64,000 nt of DNA from the NCBI RefSeq assembly GCF_021272385.1, contig NZ_JAJSDZ010000009.1, forward strand, positions 744,001-808,000, read 5' to 3'. Below, one piece after another: positions 58,947-64,000 of this stretch (position 1 is the first letter of the stretch; each line of letters begins with the position of its first letter). The notes beneath the pieces were generated by a model, which did not search any database, was not told the origin of the DNA, and saw only the letters and a program-made list of their open reading frames with translations. The translations under genes and the position numbers were made by a program. This DNA comes from Vibrio salinus. GTDB lineage: Bacteria; Pseudomonadota; Gammaproteobacteria; Enterobacterales; Vibrionaceae.

Positions 58947-61040
58947 ATGAAGTTTTCTTTGCCATTTGCTAATAAATTACCACCAATTCCACGGAAGAAT
59001 GTTCCAGCAATTGGTGCGCCAATTATGGTTCTGGCCACGTTAGCGATGGTGGTTTTACCTATCCCTGCGTTTTTGCTCGATTTATTCTTCACCTTCAATA
59101 TTGCCTTGGCGATGGTCGTTTTACTGGTGACGGTGTATACCCGCAGACCATTGGATTTTGCTGCATTCCCAACAGTATTGCTTATTGCTACATTGCTCCG
59201 GCTGGCATTGAACGTTGCTTCCACCCGGGTTGTGTTGCTTTATGGTCATGAAGGCCAGGGAGCTGCCGGTAATGTGATTGAGGCGTTTGGTAATGTTGTA
59301 ATTGGTGGTAATTATGCGGTCGGTTTGGTGGTCTTTCTTATCTTGATGATCATTAACTTTATGGTGGTGACCAAAGGTGCCGGACGTATTTCTGAGGTAA
59401 GTGCCCGTTTTACACTGGATGCCTTGCCTGGTAAGCAAATGGCGATTGATGCCGATTTAAACGCTGGGCTGATTGACCAGGAACAGGCCCGTACCCGTCG
59501 TTTTGAAGTGACTAAGGAAGCGGATTTTTATGGCTCAATGGACGGTGCTTCGAAGTTTGTTAAAGGGGACGCAATTGCAGGTATTTTAATTCTGTTTATC
59601 AATATCATTGGTGGATTGTCTATTGGGATGATTCAGTACGATCTGGCCTTTTCTAATGCTATCCAGATATACACACTTCTGACCATTGGTGATGGATTGG
59701 TTGCTCAGATTCCATCGCTTATTTTATCCATTGCTGCTGCGATAATGGTAACCCGTCAAAATACCGATGAAGATATGGGGCAACAGGTTATCTTCCAGAT
59801 GTTCGATAAGCCCAAAGCGTTAGTAATTACCGCTTCAATTCTGGGGGTGATGGGCATTGTGCCTGGAATGCCACATTTTGCTTTTCTGTTGTTGGCATTG
59901 TTGGCTGCTGGTGGTGCTTATTTAATCCATCGTAAACAGAAAAAAGCTGCAGAAAGTCCGGTAGTGCCTGAAACCACGGAAGCAGACTCCCCGACCCAGA
60001 AAGAACTTTCCTGGGATGACGTACAGCCAGTTGATGTAATTGGGCTGGAAGTCGGATATCGTCTTATTCCTCTTGTGGATAAGGATCAGGGGGGAGAGTT
60101 ATTGGATCGGGTGAAAGGGGTCAGGAAAAAATTATCGCAGGATTTTGGTTTTTTAATTCCTCCTGTCCATATCCGGGATAATCTGGAACTGACACCAAAT
60201 AGCTACCGTATTACGCTGATGGGGGTGGCGGTGGGAGAAGCCGAAATCCGTTCAGATAAAGAACTGGCCATTAACCCCGGACAGGTTTATGGGAGCATCG
60301 ATGGTGAAACAACGCTTGATCCGGCATTTGGTCTCGAAGCCGTCTGGATTAAAGAAGACCAGCGGGAACACGCTCAGGCCTTGGGGTACACTGTTGTGGA
60401 TGCTTCTACCGTACTTGCCACGCATTTGAGTCAGTTACTTACCAATAATGCAGCTCAGTTAATCGGTCACGAAGAAGTTCAGAATCTTCTGGATCTCCTT
60501 GCCCGTTCAGCACCTAAGCTGGTAGAGAATTTTGTTCCTGATCAGCTTCAGCTTGGGGTGGTTGTTAAAGTACTGCAAAACTTGCTTCATGAAGCGATTC
60601 CTATCCGGGACATCAGAACCATCGTTCAGACACTTTCAGAATATGCAAGTAAGAGTCAAGAACCCGACGTCTTAACAGCGGCAGTCAGGATTTCACTGAA
60701 ACGATTAATTGTTCAGGAAATCAATGGGATAGAACCGGAATTGCCGGTGATTACGTTGGTTCCTGAGCTGGAACAAATATTGCATCAGACAATGCAGGCT
60801 TCTGGTGGAGAATCTGCCGGTATTGAGCCAGGGCTGGCTGAACGGTTGCAGTATGCATTGAGTCAGGCAACGCAGGAACAAGAACTCAAAGGTGAGCCTG
60901 CTGTGCTTCTTACTTCAGGAGTTCTCCGTTCAACATTAGCCAAGTTTGTTAAAAACACGATACCAAATCTGCGGGTTCTTTCATATCAGGAAGTGCCTGA
61001 TGAAAAACAAATTAGGATTGTACAAGCGGTTGGAAATTAG
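58947..61040 (+). CDS. flhA: FlhA, flagellar export gate protein
   Basis: Export gate protein with a nonameric cytoplasmic ring. The 697-residue protein has eight predicted membrane helices in about residues 25-310, the family signature around VVTKGAGRISEVSARFTLD (FHIPEP region with DALPGKQMAIDADLNAG), and the cytoplasmic domain from about 340 containing the chaperone-binding region. Full length. Starts ATG with TTTAATGA context; followed by flhF after about 40 bp. Confidence 0.97.
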   Translation: MKFSLPFANKLPPIPRKNVPAIGAPIMVLATLAMVVLPIPAFLLDLFFTFNIALAMVVLLVTVYTRRPLDFAAFPTVLLIATLLRLALNVASTRVVLLYGHEGQGAAGNVIEAFGNVVIGGNYAVGLVVFLILMIINFMVVTKGAGRISEVSARFTLDALPGKQMAIDADLNAGLIDQEQARTRRFEVTKEADFYGSMDGASKFVKGDAIAGILILFINIIGGLSIGMIQYDLAFSNAIQIYTLLTIGDGLVAQIPSLILSIAAAIMVTRQNTDEDMGQQVIFQMFDKPKALVITASILGVMGIVPGMPHFAFLLLALLAAGGAYLIHRKQKKAAESPVVPETTEADSPTQKELSWDDVQPVDVIGLEVGYRLIPLVDKDQGGELLDRVKGVRKKLSQDFGFLIPPVHIRDNLELTPNSYRITLMGVAVGEAEIRSDKELAINPGQVYGSIDGETTLDPAFGLEAVWIKEDQREHAQALGYTVVDASTVLATHLSQLLTNNAAQLIGHEEVQNLLDLLARSAPKLVENFVPDQLQLGVVVKVLQNLLHEAIPIRDIRTIVQTLSEYASKSQEPDVLTAAVRISLKRLIVQEINGIEPELPVITLVPELEQILHQTMQASGGESAGIEPGLAERLQYALSQATQEQELKGEPAVLLTSGVLRSTLAKFVKNTIPNLRVLSYQEVPDEKQIRIVQAVGN

Positions 61041-61079
61041 AATCCTTGTATAAAGTGAGATCGATGGTGGATAGCTGCT

Positions 61080-62573
61080 TTGAAAATTAAACGATTTTTT
61101 GCCAAAGATATGAAAACAGCATTGCTTCAGGTGAAAGAGGAGCTTGGGGTCGATGCGGTGATTATGTCCAATAAAAAGGTCGCTGGTGGCGTTGAAATAG
61201 TGGCTGCTGTCGACAACAATGAGGCGGCGTCAACCAGGCAAGTCTCAAGTTATGATTCCAGACCCCGCCACCAGCCGTCGGCTGCTAGTTATTCTCGGGG
61301 GAAAAGGCCCGCTAGCAACAGCCGGGAACTTGCCGATGACAGGGTGCAGTTAAGCGCCGGAAAACATTCCGGAGCGGAAGAACAGCCCGCTTCGATGTCC
61401 AAGCGTTTTGCAAATCTACTTAAACAGTATAATTCTCCGGGGGGCTCACGTGATGATGAGGACAATGAAGATTCGTTATCGGCTTTGTTAAAGCGCCAGT
61501 CAGGCGCCAAATCGTCGTCCCCCAGCCGTTCTTCTGAATCAGCCCAAAAGCGGGCACCGGAACGTTGGCCTGAAATGGCTTCCAATAAACGAAAGAGCCC
61601 CGGAAGAAAACCGCTCGCCAATCATTCCCTGGATGAGGGGGATGATGTGTCAGGAGATGAGCTTGATGCCCTGAGAGAAGACGTGACTTCGATTCGCCGT
61701 TTACTCGAGCATCAGGTATCCGGTTTGATGTGGCAGGAAGTTGAACGACGGGAACCTTTAAGGGCGATGTTGATAAAGCGTTTGGCCCGAATGGGGTTGT
61801 CTCTCGAATTGGCAGATCAGCTCGCCTGTTATATACCGGAAGAAACGCCCCCGCCTAAAGCCTGGAAGGCGCTATTAAGGTTAGTGTCTGACCAGATCCC
61901 AATTGTAAAAAAAGATTTACTAAAACGAGGTGGTGTTGTTGCACTTCTTGGTCCGACAGGTGTTGGCAAAACCACTACGGTTGCTAAGTTAGCGGCAAGG
62001 GCTGCAATGGAGTTTGGTTCCGATAATGTGGCACTTGTAACAACAGATACATTCCGTATCGGTGCTCACGAACAGTTGGCAATTTATGGAAGGATTATGG
62101 GGTGTCCGGTAAAAGTTGCTAAAGATTCTAGTGAGTTAGCCGATGTTATATACCAATTACGTAATCGTCGTTTGATTCTTGTCGATACAGCAGGTATGGG
62201 ACAACGGGATGTCAGGTTGTCTGAGCAGTTAGACACCTTAATGTCAGAGAGTGGAGAAGTGATCCACAGTTATCTGGTTTTGCCTGCAACAGCGCAAAGA
62301 AAAGTGCTGCAGGAAACCATTGATCATTTCCGCAGGATTCCGCTTTCTGGCTGTATTATGACGAAACTGGATGAATCTTTAAGCTTGGGTGAATTTCTCA
62401 GTGTTGTTGTCCAGAATGCACTTCCGGTCGCTTATATAGCAAACGGGCAGCGTGTTCCCGAGGACATTGTTTTAGCACAACCCAAGTACATGGTAGCGAA
62501 AGCAAATGAGTTGCTTGAAAAGTCTGCGGACAACGAGCCTCACTATTGGTCCAGTGATTCAGACAGACTCTAG
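61080..62573 (+). CDS. flhF: FlhF, SRP-like GTPase for polar flagellum placement
   Basis: Signal-recognition-particle type GTPase that recruits the flagellum to the cell pole. The 497-residue protein starts at TTG (KIKRFFAKDMKTALLQVKEE), has a Ser/Arg-rich low-complexity B domain (about 55-200), and a C-terminal NG GTPase: G1 GPTGVGKTTT (near 297), TTDTFRIGAHEQL, DTAGMGQRD, TKLDE (G4). No AUG start fits; weak ribosome binding site. Confidence 0.96.
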   Translation: MKIKRFFAKDMKTALLQVKEELGVDAVIMSNKKVAGGVEIVAAVDNNEAASTRQVSSYDSRPRHQPSAASYSRGKRPASNSRELADDRVQLSAGKHSGAEEQPASMSKRFANLLKQYNSPGGSRDDEDNEDSLSALLKRQSGAKSSSPSRSSESAQKRAPERWPEMASNKRKSPGRKPLANHSLDEGDDVSGDELDALREDVTSIRRLLEHQVSGLMWQEVERREPLRAMLIKRLARMGLSLELADQLACYIPEETPPPKAWKALLRLVSDQIPIVKKDLLKRGGVVALLGPTGVGKTTTVAKLAARAAMEFGSDNVALVTTDTFRIGAHEQLAIYGRIMGCPVKVAKDSSELADVIYQLRNRRLILVDTAGMGQRDVRLSEQLDTLMSESGEVIHSYLVLPATAQRKVLQETIDHFRRIPLSGCIMTKLDESLSLGEFLSVVVQNALPVAYIANGQRVPEDIVLAQPKYMVAKANELLEKSADNEPHYWSSDSDRL

Positions 62574-62585
62574 GCGGCGAAGAAT

Positions 62586-63476
62586 ATGGCGAACAAGATG
62601 ACATATGATGATCAGGCAAGTGGTTTACGTCGGTTAAGTAAACCTACACTGACCAAGGTAATATCAGTTACCGGCGGGAAAGGCGGTGTCGGCAAAACCA
62701 ACGTGACTTTAGGCATGGCTATTTGTATGGCTATGCAGGGGAAAAAAGTCATGGTTCTTGACGCTGACTTAGGATTAGCGAATGTTGATGTCATGCTCGG
62801 TATTCGCCCTAAGAAAAATTTAGGCCATGTACTTGCCGGAGAATGTGAATTAAAAGATGCTATTCTTGAAGGACCGCATGGTATAAAAATAATACCGGCG
62901 ACATCCGGCACTCAGTCAATGACAGAGTTAAGCCATGCCCAACATGTTGGGTTGATTCGGGCTTTCGGGTCTCTAGAAGAAGACATTGATGTGCTGCTTA
63001 TTGATACCGCAGCCGGTATTTCAGATATGGTGGTCAGCTTTTCCCGTGCTGCTCAGGATGTGGTTGTGGTGGTATGCGATGAGCCGACATCCATTACAGA
63101 TGCCTATGCTTTGATGAAATTGCTGAGTCTGGAGCATCAGGTTCAACGTTTTAAAATTGTGGCAAATATGGTGAGGAGTTATCGTGAAGGGCGAGAATTG
63201 TTTGCTAAGTTGACCTTAGTCACAGAGCGGTTCTTAAATGTCAGTATAGAACTCGTAGCATGCATTCCTTTAGACGATAATGTTAGACAGTCGGTGAAAA
63301 AACAAAAAATTGTTGTGGATGCGTTTCCACGTTCACCAGCGTCTTTAGCGATTAGTTCATTGGCAAGTAAAGCACTTACCTGGCCAATTCCAAAAACCCC
63401 AAGTGGACATCTGGAGTTTTTTGTTGAACGCTTATTAAATCGCTCTGAAACCGTAGAGGAGCCGTTTAGTGAATAA
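62586..63476 (+). CDS. flhG: FlhG (FleN), flagellar number regulator ATPase
   Basis: MinD/ParA-like ATPase that limits flagella to one per pole by counteracting FlhF and FlrA. The 296-residue protein has the N-terminal DQASGLR motif that stimulates FlhF, deviant Walker A SVTGGKGGVGKTN (near 29), LDADLGLANVDVMLG and IDTAAGISDMV (switch), and a C-terminal helix for membrane binding (LEFFVERLLN). Downstream fliA start overlaps its stop by 8 bp. Confidence 0.97.
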   Translation: MANKMTYDDQASGLRRLSKPTLTKVISVTGGKGGVGKTNVTLGMAICMAMQGKKVMVLDADLGLANVDVMLGIRPKKNLGHVLAGECELKDAILEGPHGIKIIPATSGTQSMTELSHAQHVGLIRAFGSLEEDIDVLLIDTAAGISDMVVSFSRAAQDVVVVVCDEPTSITDAYALMKLLSLEHQVQRFKIVANMVRSYREGRELFAKLTLVTERFLNVSIELVACIPLDDNVRQSVKKQKIVVDAFPRSPASLAISSLASKALTWPIPKTPSGHLEFFVERLLNRSETVEEPFSE

Positions 63477-64000
63477 AGCGTTAACTTACGACCAACATGG
63501 AAATGTTAAGAGTCAGCAGGCGTTTTTAGAAAAATACTCTGTTTTAGTAAAAAGAATTGCTCACCATATGATTGGACGTTTACCGCCAAGCGTTTTGGTT
63601 GAGGATCTTATTCAGGCAGGCATGATAGGTTTACTGGAAGCACAGAAAAATTACGATGGACGTAAAGGTGCCAGTTTTGAAACTTACGCTGGTATCCGTA
63701 TTCGTGGTGCTATGCTGGATGATATTCGCCGTGGAGACTGGGTTCCGAGGTCGGTACATAAATACAACAGAGAAATCAGTCATGCCATATCAGTATTAGA
63801 AGGACAATTGAATCGTGATCCAAGTGATACTGAAGTGGCAGAGTTCCTGGAAATGACGTTAGATCAGTATCATAGTATCCTAACAGATATAAATTGTTCT
63901 AGAATAGTAGGAATTGATGATCTTGGTGTTTCTGAAGACGTTATCTCTTCACCCGATATGGCCGGTGATAACACACCGTTTAAAGGTGTGGCGGATGAAT
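63469..64000 (+). CDS. fliA: FliA, flagellar sigma-28 factor (3' end outside window)
   Basis: Sigma factor for late flagellar genes. GTG start at 63469 overlaps flhG; 177 residues are visible: NKALTYDQHGN, then region 2 YSVLVKRIAHHMIGRLPPSVLVEDLIQAG, DDIRRGDWVPRSVH and region 3 SRIVGIDDLGV. Frame remains open to base 64000; the C-terminal region 4 is missing because of the window edge. The internal spacing is as in other FliA. Confidence 0.95.
   Translation, partial: MNKALTYDQHGNVKSQQAFLEKYSVLVKRIAHHMIGRLPPSVLVEDLIQAGMIGLLEAQKNYDGRKGASFETYAGIRIRGAMLDDIRRGDWVPRSVHKYNREISHAISVLEGQLNRDPSDTEVAEFLEMTLDQYHSILTDINCSRIVGIDDLGVSEDVISSPDMAGDNTPFKGVADE

Overview
This window is a chromosomal segment of a marine-type gammaproteobacterium, almost certainly a member of the Vibrionaceae. 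Support: a polar flagellar cluster in Vibrio order (fliD-flaI-fliS-flrABC-fliEFGHIJKLMNOPQR-flhB, and a second block flhA-flhF-flhG-fliA), plus the housekeeping order asd-fur-fldA-ybfF-seqA-pgm and sucABCD-znu-feo-argS, which as far as I remember matches Vibrio cholerae chromosome I. The genus cannot be fixed from the sequence alone. I see no rRNA, tRNA, CRISPR array, prophage or intact insertion sequence.

Layout. 1-20.2 kb: flagellar block 1. It starts inside fliD, then has the flrA/flrB/flrC regulators and the basal body, C-ring, hook-length and export genes to flhB, all on the plus strand. 20.2-32.1 kb: smrB(-), prmB, aroC, a chemoreceptor, epmC, yfcL, an FMN reductase, mnmC(-), fabB, pdxB, asd. 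32.1-38.4 kb: fur(-), fldA(-), ybfF(-), seqA, pgm, a DUF1853 gene(-) and a Nif3-family gene. 38.4-46.8 kb: TCA cycle genes, gltA(-) divergent from sucABCD. 46.9-55.4 kb: metal uptake and neighbours, znuCB(-)/znuA around a perfect Zur-type box, feoABC, a HIT protein(-), argS(-), a decayed yecM. 55.4-58.8 kb: an insulinase-family protease(-) and sixA. 58.9 kb to the end: flagellar block 2, flhA-flhF-flhG-fliA, with fliA cut by the window edge.

How it fits together. Three good sigma-54 -24/-12 elements sit before flrBC, fliE and flhA, matching the polar-flagellum hierarchy in which FlrA with sigma-54 drives flrBC and other class II genes, and FlrC drives class III. However, flrA has an in-frame TAA exactly where the Walker A glutamate codon should be (3061-3063). 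The top regulator is therefore probably non-functional while all structural genes read through intact. Two further signs of loss are the absence of sdhCDAB from its usual place between gltA and sucA, where there is 794 bp without a credible gene, and a yecM remnant with both a frameshift and an internal deletion. Together they suggest early gene decay or a lifestyle change; this is inference. The most puzzling non-coding segment is a dense series of perfect hairpins between znuA and feoA (about 49425-49609), which I could not assign to a known RNA or repeat family.
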